Assembly (NCBI RefSeq): GCF_002931055.1
Contig: NZ_PSXX01000001.1
Span: 1 to 64,000, forward strand
DNA: 64,000 nt
Direction: 5' to 3'
Origin: Pseudoclavibacter sp. AY1H1
GTDB lineage: Bacteria > Actinomycetota > Actinomycetes > Actinomycetales > Microbacteriaceae
A program made the position numbers and the translations under genes. This document shows, in pieces, positions 16,493 through 25,527 of this stretch. The stretch's first letter is position 1; each line of letters begins with the position of its first letter. The notes under the pieces are model-generated. The model had not been told where the DNA came from. It saw only the letters and a program-made list of their open reading frames with translations, and searched no databases.

Positions 16493-17999
16493 GAAAGACT
16501 GCTCGCGGCCCGGAACTGTGCGAGATGTGGTGGTGATTTGTGTTGCGGCACTACGGCGAGAGAGAAAATGTTCGAGTCTGGGAGTGGCATTTTGGCCACG
16601 GCTATTAGCTTAGACAACGGTGTCAATGTTCGGAGTTCATGATTCGTCACGCTCGACCGAAGTGGCGGTTGAGGTTGTGGCCATTGCGCCACTCGACTTC
16701 CGCATCGTCCACCCATCCGAAAGCCTCTACGCCAGGTGCTTGAGTTGCGACACAGACTGGGTCCTGTTCATCTGTGTCGAGGGAATGTGCTCACTGCCTG
16801 CGCCGACGAGCAGGCCGATGCCGTTCATTGGTGAAAAATGTTGCCTGCACAGTCGCAAAGCTCACGGGCTGCGCGTCCGCGGGGACCGAATCGTCGGTGA
16901 TCCCTAAGAGCATGAAATATCATTCGATGATGGGGGTCGGCTCTGTCCGGACGCACCGGAACACCCGCCCGGATGGGCCGTCGCTGGCACGCAGACAGAA
17001 CAGGGAATTAGTGCCGAGAAGTAGAGGTACGTATTTTGCGGTCGCGCAAGTGTCTGAGTGGCATTTCCTCGACCTCTCCAGTGCGTCGAACTCGTAGGAG
17101 GCCCGCCGCATTTTCCTTCTCAATCGTCTCAGACCACATCGCGGGCACATGCATCTGTGACGAATTCATGAGGCTGGCTTCGTGCACCAACTGACAATGT
17201 CGCGCGTGTAATTGCCCGGGGGCGTGGCGCCGTCTTCATAGTCTCCTCGGGCCATTCGCGCGCGTGCGTGGTGAAGATGCGGCAATTTGCCCATACCGTG
17301 CGTACTTGGCAAAGCGACCCACCTATCAGCATTCGCACATCTACCTCCGCACTGACCCAACAGCCTCGGCACTACGAGCATGTCGCTAGCAGCTCGATAG
17401 CCGAAGGGCGCCTCCTAGACCATGATGGCTGGCTGTCTCGCTGCCCGGGCAACGCGGCGGGCGGTGTCGGCCAAGGGCCCGCTCGGAGTGGGCGCGAGCA
17501 CCCGCTTCATCGTGACACTCGAGTCCTTGTCCTGGCGAATTGACCCGGACTCAGGCCGGAAAGCGGACCCTCGGAACGTTCTTACCTCGATCAAGCAATG
17601 GAGCCCGGGGGTGCGCACTGTCCGATGCATGTCGTAAGCGACCACCACGTAGGGTCGACCGTCGGTGGAGTGCTCGAGCATGGAGCGGAGTCGGAGTGGA
17701 TCAAACGCCGAGCCTGCTCACGCCACGGCCACGGAGACATCCGTTGGTTACGCGCCGACATGCAATCCTCCTGGAATGTGGGCAGGACCCGCCAACCGTG
17801 CGCGACGGCGCAGCTCGACAGTCTGCCTCCTGACGATCAACCCCAGGCGTCGTGCCATCCGGGTCGTGGCGGATCCGTACCTACACCACCGCACACGGCG
17901 ACCATGCTGATCCTCGGGTCCGTTCCTGCTGTTCAAGCGTCATCTTCGGGTCCACCTTTGTGCCCGCGTGAGAGGTCTCTGCAATCACAGGTTCGGGGC
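16493..17999. other. Low-G+C island, right part: degraded, no confident gene
   Basis: About 1.5 kb between the DUF6119 gene and the NCS1 permease. Frames are short and switch strand. On the minus strand near 17860-17748 the translation MARRLGLIV, followed by unrelated residues, resembles the start of maleate isomerase/Asp-Glu racemase-type enzymes (which start like MxRRLGLIVPSSN) but breaks off, so it could be a gene remnant downstream of the permease. A weak 5-bp hairpin lies at 16584-16599 after the DUF6119 stop. Nothing else is recognised. Confidence 0.45.
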
Positions 18000-19436
18000 C
18001 TAGCCCTTGGCGACGGTCCCTGGAGCGGTGGAGTCCACCGCGACGGGCGCGCTCACGAGGTCGCCATCGTCCCGCTTGGTCACCTTGACGAGCACCAGGT
18101 AGGCGACCGCGCTGACGACGAAGCCGACGATCCACGCGACATCCACGTTCCCGAGGGGAGCCGCGAGCGGGCCCGTGTAGAACGCGGAGATCATGAACGG
18201 TGCCTGCGCGAGAAGGCCGAGCGCGTAGGTGCCGAGGCCGACGGCGTTCCAGCGACCGTAGCGTCCGCCGTCGCGCTGGAAGAGCTCATCGACGGCGTAC
18301 TCGCCCTTTCGGACGATGAAGTAGTCGACGAGGTTGATGGCGGACCAGGGGATGAGCACGTAGAGCAGCAGCGCGACGAAGCCCTGGAAGACGACCATGA
18401 AGTCGGAGTCGCCGGCCATCGCGCCCAGCGTGGCGATGACGCCGCAGATGATCGTCGCCGTCACGCGGGTGCGGCTCGTGATCGTGATGCGGCTGAAGCT
18501 CGATTGCGCCGCGGTGAGCGCGCACATCACACCCGAGTACAGCTCGGCGGCGTTGATGACGGCGGCGGTCAGGCCGAAGATCAGCAGCACGACGATGCCG
18601 ACGGGACCGAGCAGCTCGGCGAGCGCACCGAGCGGGTTCTCCGGGTTGGCGGCGCCGAGCAGCACGCCGAGGACCATGACGAACACGCTGCTCAGGACGA
18701 GCCCGAGGTAGGTCGCCCAGAAGGCAGCCGCGGGGCCCGTCTTCTTGGGGAGGTACCGGGAGTAGTCGGAGACGTAGGGAGCGTAGGCGAGCTGCCAGAC
18801 GATGCCGATGGCGAGCATCCCGAAGAAGCCCTCCGTCGTGAAGCCGGCCTCGGCGCGCTGGGACGTGACCGCCGGATTCATGAGCAGTCCGACCATCGCG
18901 ACGATGACGGCGACCGCGATGAGGGTCGAGAGCACCTTCATGATCTTCTGCAGCAGGTCGTAGCCGACGATCGCGATGACGATGCCGACGACGGCCAGCA
19001 CGGGGATGGTCAGCGAGCCGGGGAGCCAGGGGAAGACGGCGACGAGGCTGTCCTTCGCGACGACCAGGATGCTCGCGAAGAAGCCGAGGAACATGAGCAG
19101 CGCGATGGCCGCCAGGAGGCTGCCGCCCAGGTAGCCGAACTGCGCGCGGGCCTGGAGCATCTGCGGGATCCCGAGGTGCGGACCCTGGGAGGCGTGGAGG
19201 GCAGCGCCGAACGCGCCGATGAGGTTGCCCGTCAGGATGGCGACGATGCTCCAGCCGATCGAGAGGCCGAATCCGCCGCTGGCGAGTGCCCCGGTGACGA
19301 CGGTGAGGGGCAGCATGTTGATGCCGACCCAGATCGCGAAGAGCGACCAGACGGATCCGGTCCGCTCGTTCTCGGGGATGGGAAGGATGTGCCTGGTCTC
19401 GAATTGGACCACGGATGTTGCGGGTGTTTCGGGCAT
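18000..19436 (-). CDS. NCS1-family purine/cytosine-type permease
   Basis: A 478-residue inner-membrane transporter with about 12 membrane helices, of the nucleobase:cation symporter-1 (codB/allantoin/hydantoin) family. Typical features are the N-terminal PENERTGSVWSLFAIWVGINM before helix 1, GPHLGIPQMLQARAQFGYLG after helix 2-3, and YAPYVSDYSRYLP in the middle. GGAG lies 6 nt before ATG 19436. It is divergent to the GMC oxidoreductase across 369 bp, so the two may share regulation and the permease may import a substrate for the surrounding catabolic genes. The substrate (nucleobase, hydantoin, allantoin or other N-heterocycle) cannot be fixed from sequence. Confidence 0.92.
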   Translation of the reverse strand: MPETPATSVVQFETRHILPIPENERTGSVWSLFAIWVGINMLPLTVVTGALASGGFGLSIGWSIVAILTGNLIGAFGAALHASQGPHLGIPQMLQARAQFGYLGGSLLAAIALLMFLGFFASILVVAKDSLVAVFPWLPGSLTIPVLAVVGIVIAIVGYDLLQKIMKVLSTLIAVAVIVAMVGLLMNPAVTSQRAEAGFTTEGFFGMLAIGIVWQLAYAPYVSDYSRYLPKKTGPAAAFWATYLGLVLSSVFVMVLGVLLGAANPENPLGALAELLGPVGIVVLLIFGLTAAVINAAELYSGVMCALTAAQSSFSRITITSRTRVTATIICGVIATLGAMAGDSDFMVVFQGFVALLLYVLIPWSAINLVDYFIVRKGEYAVDELFQRDGGRYGRWNAVGLGTYALGLLAQAPFMISAFYTGPLAAPLGNVDVAWIVGFVVSAVAYLVLVKVTKRDDGDLVSAPVAVDSTAPGTVAKG

Positions 19437-19805
19437 GGCGAACTCCAGGGGTCGGCGTCGTTGCCGCGTCGCAGTCCTGGCCTCAGATCTGGCGGAAGGA
19501 GTGCGGTTGCGTGCTTCGAACCTAGCCGCGCGGCGGCGCTCGGTGGATAGCGATTGGCGATCAGCCGCATCGCTTCGCGAGATGCGCCGCGGCTGCGTGT
19601 CACGGTGCCCGTCGCGCGGCTTCCGCTGGAGGGGCCAGGATGGATCCTCGACGTTTCTCATCCGTTTCAGGAATGTTGAGGCGACTTTGCATCACGGAAA
19701 GCGATGCACGTCTTCACGCTTTCGTATTTGCGTCGCCACGGTCGAAGCTCGGATGCTGGGAGCGAGCCCGAGTCGCAGACCGGCATCAACCGAGCGGAGT
19801 CGCAC
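19437..19805. other. Divergent promoter region, permease and GMC oxidoreductase
   Basis: A 369-bp gene-free region between the divergent starts at 19436 and 19806. A frame continuous with the GMC gene could extend to an ATG at 19704, but the extra residues lack similarity and the GGAG at 19796-19799 supports GTG 19806. A comparatively AT-rich patch around 19660-19730 may carry promoters; no repeat that would serve as a shared operator stood out. Confidence 0.4.
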
Positions 19806-21344
19806 GTGAACGCAGAAGTCCAGCAGCTGTTCGACTACGTCGTCGTCGGCGGCGGAACAGCGGGGAGCATCGTCGCGTCGCGCTTGAGCGAGGACCCGAG
19901 CGTCACGGTCGCGCTCATCGAGGCTGGGCCCAGCGACGTCGACGAGCCGCGAGCCGGCAGCATCCGTCGCTGGGCCGAGATGCTCGAGGGCGAATACGAC
20001 CTCGACTACCGCAGCGTGCCGCAGGCCCGCGGCAACTCGTTCATCCGTCAGGCCAGGCTGCGCATCCTCGGAGGCTGCTCGACCGCGAACACCATGATCA
20101 GCTGGCGCCCCCTGCGCGGCGACCTCGAGGAGTGGGCGGCGGCGGGAGTCGAGGGGTGGGGCTACGAGGAGGTGAGCCGGGCCTTCGACCGGATCGCTGC
20201 GCCGATGGTTCCGGTGGCGGATGCTGACCGCAACCCGTACATACAGGATGCGGTGACCTCCGCCGCCGCGGCGCTCGACCTGCCGCAGCGACGCCGGTGG
20301 AATGCCGAGGAGTTCGTCGAGGGCGCTGGCTTCTTCGAGATCGGCTACTACCCGGAGAACAACGACCGAGCCTCGAGCTCGCGCGCCTACCTCCACGACA
20401 ACCTCGACCGGCCGAACCTGACGGTCGTGCTGAGCTCCATCGTCGAGCGACTGACCATCGAGGGCGGCCGTGTCACGGGCGTCCTCGTGCGGCCCGAGCG
20501 CGGCGAAGCGCACCAGATCACGGCGCGGCGCGAGGTCGTCCTGAGCTGCGGTGCCATCGACACCCCGGCGCTCCTGCAGCGATCCGGAATCGGCCCAGCC
20601 GAGGTGCTGCGAGCTGCCGGCGTTGAGCCCATCCTCGACCTGGCCGGGGTCGGCGAGAACCTCCAGGATCACGCGGAGGGCCTCGTCGTCTGGGAGGCGA
20701 GCGGCGAGCGCTCGGAGGTGTGCGCGACGGGCTGGGATGCCGGCTACGTCGTGCGCGTCGACCCCGAGAGCGCAGTTCCCGACATCTCGACGCACATCCC
20801 GCTCCACTCCTGGACGGTGCACGCCGAGCGGTTCGGCGCGGACATCCCGGCCAACAACGTGTCGCTCGCGCCGAACGTCGCGAAGCCGCGCAGTCGCGGA
20901 CGCGTGTGGATTACGTCCCCGTCGCCCGACGTGGCCCCGTCCATCGACTACGGGTACTTCACCGATGCGGACGGCCGCGACGAGACCATGCTCGTCGAGG
21001 GTGCCAAGCTCGCGCGCCGAGTCGCCCAGCAGGAGCCGTTCGCCTCGCACCTCGTGCGGGAGGTGTTCCCCGGCCCCGACGTCGTGTCCGACGAGGAGCT
21101 CTCCGAAGTGCTCCGCGCGACGCACCAGACCGTCTACCACGTGTCCTGCACGGCACGGATGGGCGCGGCGGGGGATGCGCTCGCGGTGGTCGACTCGAGG
21201 CTGCGCGTGCACGGCATCGAGGGCCTGCGCATCGCCGACGCGTCGGTCTTCCCCACGATCCCGGCGCTGAACCCGGTCGGCACGGTCATGACGGTTGCGG
21301 AGCGCGCCGTCGACTTCATCCGCGAGGACGCCGGGGCGCGCTGA
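19806..21344 (+). CDS. GMC family FAD-dependent oxidoreductase
   Basis: A 512-residue glucose-methanol-choline oxidoreductase, FAD-linked, oxidising an alcohol to aldehyde or ketone. The dinucleotide motif VVGGGTAGSIVASRL begins at residue 13, LGGCSTANTMISWRP (near 90-105) is the GMC signature 1 region, and the active-site pair is His445 in YHVSCTARMG and Asn489 in IPALNPVGT. GTG 19806 has GGAG 6 nt upstream. It resembles choline dehydrogenase-like enzymes but lacks an adjacent betaine aldehyde dehydrogenase. Its role with the divergent NCS1 permease is open. Confidence 0.92.
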   Translation: MNAEVQQLFDYVVVGGGTAGSIVASRLSEDPSVTVALIEAGPSDVDEPRAGSIRRWAEMLEGEYDLDYRSVPQARGNSFIRQARLRILGGCSTANTMISWRPLRGDLEEWAAAGVEGWGYEEVSRAFDRIAAPMVPVADADRNPYIQDAVTSAAAALDLPQRRRWNAEEFVEGAGFFEIGYYPENNDRASSSRAYLHDNLDRPNLTVVLSSIVERLTIEGGRVTGVLVRPERGEAHQITARREVVLSCGAIDTPALLQRSGIGPAEVLRAAGVEPILDLAGVGENLQDHAEGLVVWEASGERSEVCATGWDAGYVVRVDPESAVPDISTHIPLHSWTVHAERFGADIPANNVSLAPNVAKPRSRGRVWITSPSPDVAPSIDYGYFTDADGRDETMLVEGAKLARRVAQQEPFASHLVREVFPGPDVVSDEELSEVLRATHQTVYHVSCTARMGAAGDALAVVDSRLRVHGIEGLRIADASVFPTIPALNPVGTVMTVAERAVDFIREDAGAR

Positions 21345-21471
21345 GCTTTTCCCTGAGTGTTCGCCGAGAGGCTCGAGAACTTTGTGACGCAATGGCGGTG
21401 GACCACGTCTCCCTTGTAACGCCCCACAGCGGTGCACCGGCACCAGGGCTCGAAACCAAGGAGAGCATCCC

Positions 21472-21969
21472 ATGACGAACGTCACCCCCAACGCTTCCGC
21501 CACCCCCAGCACCGTGGCAGCGCCGAAGACGGACTCGGCCTCGAAGAGCGTCGTGACGTCCGGCCACGCGGGCACGGAGCTCGCCTCCACCCACGGCACG
21601 ACGACCGTCGTGGACAGCGTCGTCGCCCGTGTCGCCGGCATCGCTGCCCGCGAAGCCCGTGGGGTCTACGACCTCGGTGGCGGTGCGGCCCGCGCGATCG
21701 GTGCCATCCGCAACGCGCTCAACGCGAGCGACCAGAGCCAGGGCGTGAGCGTCGAGGTCGGCGAGAAGCAGGTCGCCGTCGACATCACGATCGTCGCCGA
21801 GTACCCGGTCTCGCTGCAGGATGTCGCAGACGGCGTCCGCGCCGACGTGATCCGCGCCGTCGAGTCGATCGTCGGCCTCGAGGTCACCGAGGTGAACGTC
21901 ACCATCAACGACGTGCACCTGCCGAGCGACGACAACCAGGAAGAGCCCGCAGAAGCGCGCGTCCAGTAG
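21472..21969 (+). CDS. Asp23/Gls24 family envelope stress protein
   Basis: A 165-residue protein with a low-complexity Ala/Thr/Ser N terminus (about 1-45) and an Asp23/Gls24 domain (about 45-150): VVDSVVARVAGIAAREARGVYDLG, then VSVEVGEKQVAVDITIVAEY and EVNVTINDVHL. Family members are small acidic proteins often tied to the membrane and induced by alkaline or envelope stress. AAGGAG precedes the ATG. A short very basic protein follows, and the two may work as a pair, with the acidic Asp23 domain and a cationic partner; that is inference. Confidence 0.9.
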   Translation: MTNVTPNASATPSTVAAPKTDSASKSVVTSGHAGTELASTHGTTTVVDSVVARVAGIAAREARGVYDLGGGAARAIGAIRNALNASDQSQGVSVEVGEKQVAVDITIVAEYPVSLQDVADGVRADVIRAVESIVGLEVTEVNVTINDVHLPSDDNQEEPAEARVQ

Positions 21970-22095
21970 TCAGCAGCACGAAGCCAGCGCGCCTCCAAGC
22001 GGGTGCCTGGCCTCGGAACCCATCACCTCAGCCGGCCTGGCCGCCGATCGGCGGCCAGGCCGCGCCAGTTAACACACCCCGAAAGCGAGTCACCC

Positions 22096-22278
22096 ATGTT
22101 CCTGCGAATCGTCACCTTCGTGCTCGGAATCGTCGTCAAGAAGCGCAGCGCCAAGAAGAAGCGCCAGCAGCAGGCGGACGCCCGCGCCAAGCACACCGCG
22201 AAGTCCAAGAAGTCCGGCAAGTCCAAGCACGGTGCCCGCTCGAAGCGGAGCTCGAGCAGCCGCGGCCGTCGACGCTGA
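22096..22278 (+). CDS. Very small basic protein with hydrophobic start
   Basis: A 60-residue product starting MFLRIVTFVLGIVVKKRS and then almost entirely Lys/Arg/Ser/Gln (KKKRQQQ, KSKKSGKSKHGARSKRSSSS). The N-terminal hydrophobic segment is about 14 residues, short for a full membrane span. It follows the Asp23 gene by 126 bp and probably belongs with it. I recognise no family. A nucleic-acid- or polyanion-binding tail is suggested by composition only. Confidence 0.6.
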   Translation: MFLRIVTFVLGIVVKKRSAKKKRQQQADARAKHTAKSKKSGKSKHGARSKRSSSSRGRRR

Positions 22279-22484
22279 TCCTGCGTCCGTGCATAAAGCC
22301 CGCCCGTTCCCGTGGCCGAGCCCGGCCGCCGTCGCAGAGGCCGTCGCGGTCGCCGCTCGGTCGGTCCACGCCTGAGGACGCCATCGGCTGAAGGCCAGAA
22401 CTCAGGCCTTCGGCCGATGTGCTCGGCCAGTCCGAGCGGAAGACTCATCTGGTCGGCGCGTGGTGCGCCGCAGGAGAGGCGTGA

Positions 22485-23426
22485 GTGAAGAAGTTCGTGA
22501 AGAGGGCACTGCTCGGGGTTGCGGCGGTATGCACGGTGGTTGCGCTCGCGTTGGTTTCGACGACGGTCGTGCACGCGGTGGCGTCTGGGATCGAGAGCGG
22601 CCGGATCGAGCAGTACGGGCAGAAGGTCGACGTCGACGGTCGCCAGATGAACGTCCTCGTCGCGGGCGACGCCGCCGACACGATCGTGCTGCTCCCCGGC
22701 TCCGGCACGGCGTCCCCGGTCCTCGACTTCCAGCCCCTGGTCGACGACCTGGCGCGGGATCACCGCGTCATCGTCGTCGAGCCGTTCGGCTACGGGCTCA
22801 GCGATGGCACGGATCGAGAGCGCACGACGGAGAACGTCGTCGCGGAGGTGCACGCGGCGCTGCAGGAGCTCGGCGTCGATCGCTACATCCTCATGGGCCA
22901 CTCCATCGCCGGCATCTACGGGCTCGAGTTCGCCGAGCGCTACCCCGACGAGGTGACGGCGTTCGTGGGGATCGACACCAGCGTCCCCGGTCAGCCGGGC
23001 ATGAACGAGGAGTTCCCGACGGGCCTCTTCGCAGCGGTCAGGAACCTCGGCCTCATGCGACTCATCACCGCCATCGGGGGAGTCGGCTACGACGAGCCCG
23101 TCTACACCGATGAAGCTCGCGAGCAGATCACGCTCATCAGCAACCGGAACTCGCTCAGCCCGACCTACCTCGACGAGATGGACCACTTCGGGAGCAACTT
23201 CGGGAACGCGCTCGGCACGAGCTTCCCGGAGCAGCTGCCGCTCCTCCTCTTCGTGGAGGCCGACAACGCGAACAACGGCGACTGGATGGGCCTCCACGAG
23301 CGGCAGGCCGCCGAGGTCAGCGACGGCACGGTCATGCCCGTGGATGGGGAGCACTACCTCCACCACACGCACGCCGCCGAGATCGCGCAGGACTTCCGGG
23401 AGTGGCAGCTGGCGCGTTCCCTCTGA
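22485..23426 (+). CDS. Alpha/beta hydrolase, membrane-anchored or exported
   Basis: A 313-residue alpha/beta hydrolase. An N-terminal hydrophobic helix (residues 8-32) suggests export or membrane anchoring; no lipobox is evident. The nucleophile is Ser140 in the elbow YILMGHSIAGIYG, the oxyanion region is LLPGSGTASP, and the late His lies in GEHYLHHTHA. GTG 22485 is preceded by AGGAG at 22472-22476. The specificity is unknown; esterase or haloalkane/epoxide-type hydrolysis are possible from fold alone. Confidence 0.87.
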   Translation: MKKFVKRALLGVAAVCTVVALALVSTTVVHAVASGIESGRIEQYGQKVDVDGRQMNVLVAGDAADTIVLLPGSGTASPVLDFQPLVDDLARDHRVIVVEPFGYGLSDGTDRERTTENVVAEVHAALQELGVDRYILMGHSIAGIYGLEFAERYPDEVTAFVGIDTSVPGQPGMNEEFPTGLFAAVRNLGLMRLITAIGGVGYDEPVYTDEAREQITLISNRNSLSPTYLDEMDHFGSNFGNALGTSFPEQLPLLLFVEADNANNGDWMGLHERQAAEVSDGTVMPVDGEHYLHHTHAAEIAQDFREWQLARSL

Positions 23427-23575
23427 GGGTTCTCGCTTGCCGGTGGATGCATCGGCGGCTGGTTGTCGACGTGCGAGGAAGTAGTGTCAGTCGGCGGGGC
23501 GGCACCATGGTCCGCGGCTGATCGCTCAGCTGCCGTGGAAGCCCCACCGACATCCGACGTGCTAGGAGGGCAGCC

Positions 23576-24634
23576 ATGGCCTTGATCGACAATGGGATCT
23601 ACGTGAAGGGGCGTCGCTGCTTCACCCCGGTGACGCTCGATGAGACGTTCGAGAAGCTGCGTGAGCACGCTGGCATGGCCTGGATCGGCCTCTTCCAGCC
23701 GAGCAACGAGGAGCTCGACGCGGTCGCCAAGGAGTTCGATCTGCATCCGCTCGCCGTCGAGGATGCACGGGTCGGGCACCAGCGGCCGAAGATCGAACGC
23801 TACGGCAGCACCCTCTTCGTGGTGCTCCGACCCGCCTGGTACGTCGATGCCACCGAGACGGTGCACTTCGGCGAGATCCACCTGTTCGTCGGCCCCGAGT
23901 TCGTCGTCACGGTCAGGCACGCGGCACGCCCGGAGCTGGGAGACGTCCGGCACCGGATGGAGCAGAGTCCCGCCCTCCTGAGCCTCGGCCCCGAGGCTGT
24001 CCTCTACTCGGTGCTCGACCAGGTCGTCGACGGATACGCCCCCGTGACCGCCGGCCTCGAGAACGACATCGACGAGATCGAGGATCAGCTCTTCGCGGGC
24101 GACGAACGCGTCACGCGCCGCATCTACGAGCTCCTCGGCGAGGTCATCAACTTCCAGCGGGCGACGAGTCCGCTGCGAACCATCCTCGAAGCGCTCCTGC
24201 GGGGCGCCGAGAAGTACAACACCAGCGAGGAGCTCCGCGCCCGCTACCGAGACGTTCTCGACCATTCGCTGCGCATCGCGGAGCGCGCCGACTCCTTCCG
24301 CGTGCTGTTGGAGAACGCCCTGACCGTGCACAGCACGTTGGTCACGCAGCAGCAGAACGAGGCCATGCGGGAACTCTCGGAGGCCAGCCTCGCGCAGAGC
24401 GAGGAGACGAAGAAGCTCTCCGAGCAGAGCATCGCCCAGAACGAGGAGATCAAGAAGATCACCAGCTGGGCGGCGATCCTCTTCGCCCCGAGCCTCGTCG
24501 GCACGGTCTACGGCATGAACTTCACGAACATGCCGGAGCTCGAGGCCGAATGGGGGTACCCGCTCGCGCTCTTCGGGATGGTGGCGCTCGGCGTCGTCCT
24601 CTGGTCGGTCTTCAAATGGAAGAAGTGGCTCTAG
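23576..24634 (+). CDS. corA: CorA-family divalent metal cation channel
   Basis: A 352-residue CorA/MIT family protein: a large cytosolic N-terminal domain with a long coiled-coil (about 150-285), then two C-terminal membrane helices. The pore signature GMN is at about residue 312 in VYGMNFTNMPELEAEWGYPLA. The C-terminal basic tail KWKKWL is typical. It should carry magnesium (or cobalt/nickel) inward. AGGAGG precedes ATG 23576. The gene appears to be a single transcription unit. Confidence 0.93.
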   Translation: MALIDNGIYVKGRRCFTPVTLDETFEKLREHAGMAWIGLFQPSNEELDAVAKEFDLHPLAVEDARVGHQRPKIERYGSTLFVVLRPAWYVDATETVHFGEIHLFVGPEFVVTVRHAARPELGDVRHRMEQSPALLSLGPEAVLYSVLDQVVDGYAPVTAGLENDIDEIEDQLFAGDERVTRRIYELLGEVINFQRATSPLRTILEALLRGAEKYNTSEELRARYRDVLDHSLRIAERADSFRVLLENALTVHSTLVTQQQNEAMRELSEASLAQSEETKKLSEQSIAQNEEIKKITSWAAILFAPSLVGTVYGMNFTNMPELEAEWGYPLALFGMVALGVVLWSVFKWKKWL

Positions 24635-24671
24635 GCCGTATCCGACGAGGTCTCGCCGACCGCCGGTGAGC

Positions 24672-25523
24672 TCACCGGCCTGCGTGCTCCTCGATCAGCC
24701 CGAGACGCACGAACGCCGCGTGGAGTCCGCCCTCGTCCACCGCCCCGGTGACGAGGTCTGCGGCGGCCTTGGCCTCGGCGGTCCCGTTGCCCATCGCGAC
24801 GCCGACGCCGCACGCCACCAGCATCTCGAGGTCGTTGCCGCTGTCTCCGACGGCGATCGTGTCCTCCATGCCGAGGCCGAGCACGGGGAGCAGGGCCTCG
24901 ATCGCCGCCGCCTTGTGGACTCCGCGCATCGAGATCTCGCCCCCGCCGTTGCCGAGGCCCGGCATGGTGCCGCCGACGATCGCGTAGGCGCTCCCGAGTC
25001 GGGCCTGCACTCGATCGAAGGAGGCCTCGTCGTCGCTGCTGAACACGACCTTGGCGGTCTGGTCGAACTTCATCGGGCCGGAGTCGACGACGTGGTGCCG
25101 CAGGCCCGAGTTCTCGATGTCCGTGTAGCCGAACCCCGTGAGCAGGCGCCGCATGCGCGAACGGTGCCCCTCGGTCGTGTGCATCCCGTGTCGCCCCTGC
25201 AGGCTGTAGTCGATGCCGAGATCGTCCAGCTCCGCGGCCAGCGAGCGGGCGTCCGCCTCGTCCAGGTGCAGGTCCACGAGCCAGGTGCCCGCGTGCTGCA
25301 CGTAGGCGCCCGCGCCCGCGACCATGCCGTCGAAGCCGATCTCCTCCACTCGGGGGTCGATCTCGAGCGGGCTCCGGCCGGTCGCGAGGAAGACGAGGTG
25401 ACCCCTGGACTGGGCCGCGTGGATGGCCGCCGCCGCTGAGGGTGGCACGTTGCCGAGCCCGTCCGTCAGGGTTCCGTCGATGTCGAGGAACACGGCCCGC
25501 CGAGAAGTGGTGCTGATCGTCAC
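24672..25523 (-). CDS. HAD-IIB (Cof-type) phosphatase
   Basis: A 283-residue haloacid-dehalogenase superfamily hydrolase of the Cof/IIB subgroup that dephosphorylates sugar phosphates or similar metabolites. Motif I AVFLDIDGTLTDG has Asp14 and Asp16; the Cof end motif IAVGDSGNDLEMLVACGVGVAMGNG lies near residues 210-245. GTG 25523 is favoured because it follows the isochorismatase stop by 4 nt, giving coupling; an in-frame GTG at 25562 would overlap that gene by 35 nt. The substrate is not determined. Confidence 0.9.
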   Translation of the reverse strand: MTISTTSRRAVFLDIDGTLTDGLGNVPPSAAAAIHAAQSRGHLVFLATGRSPLEIDPRVEEIGFDGMVAGAGAYVQHAGTWLVDLHLDEADARSLAAELDDLGIDYSLQGRHGMHTTEGHRSRMRRLLTGFGYTDIENSGLRHHVVDSGPMKFDQTAKVVFSSDDEASFDRVQARLGSAYAIVGGTMPGLGNGGGEISMRGVHKAAAIEALLPVLGLGMEDTIAVGDSGNDLEMLVACGVGVAMGNGTAEAKAAADLVTGAVDEGGLHAAFVRLGLIEEHAGR

Positions 25524-25527
25524 CTGA

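Noticed and set aside
17598-19550. A 650-codon plus-strand open frame opposite the NCS1 permease
   Set aside because: Translation is repetitive Asp/Glu/Arg typical of the complement of a membrane protein gene; the permease frame is clearly real.
24575-24584. TTCGGGATGG copy in the CorA gene as a further member of the mazG repeat
   Set aside because: It falls in conserved CorA coding sequence (LFGMVA) as a single copy, so chance is the better explanation.
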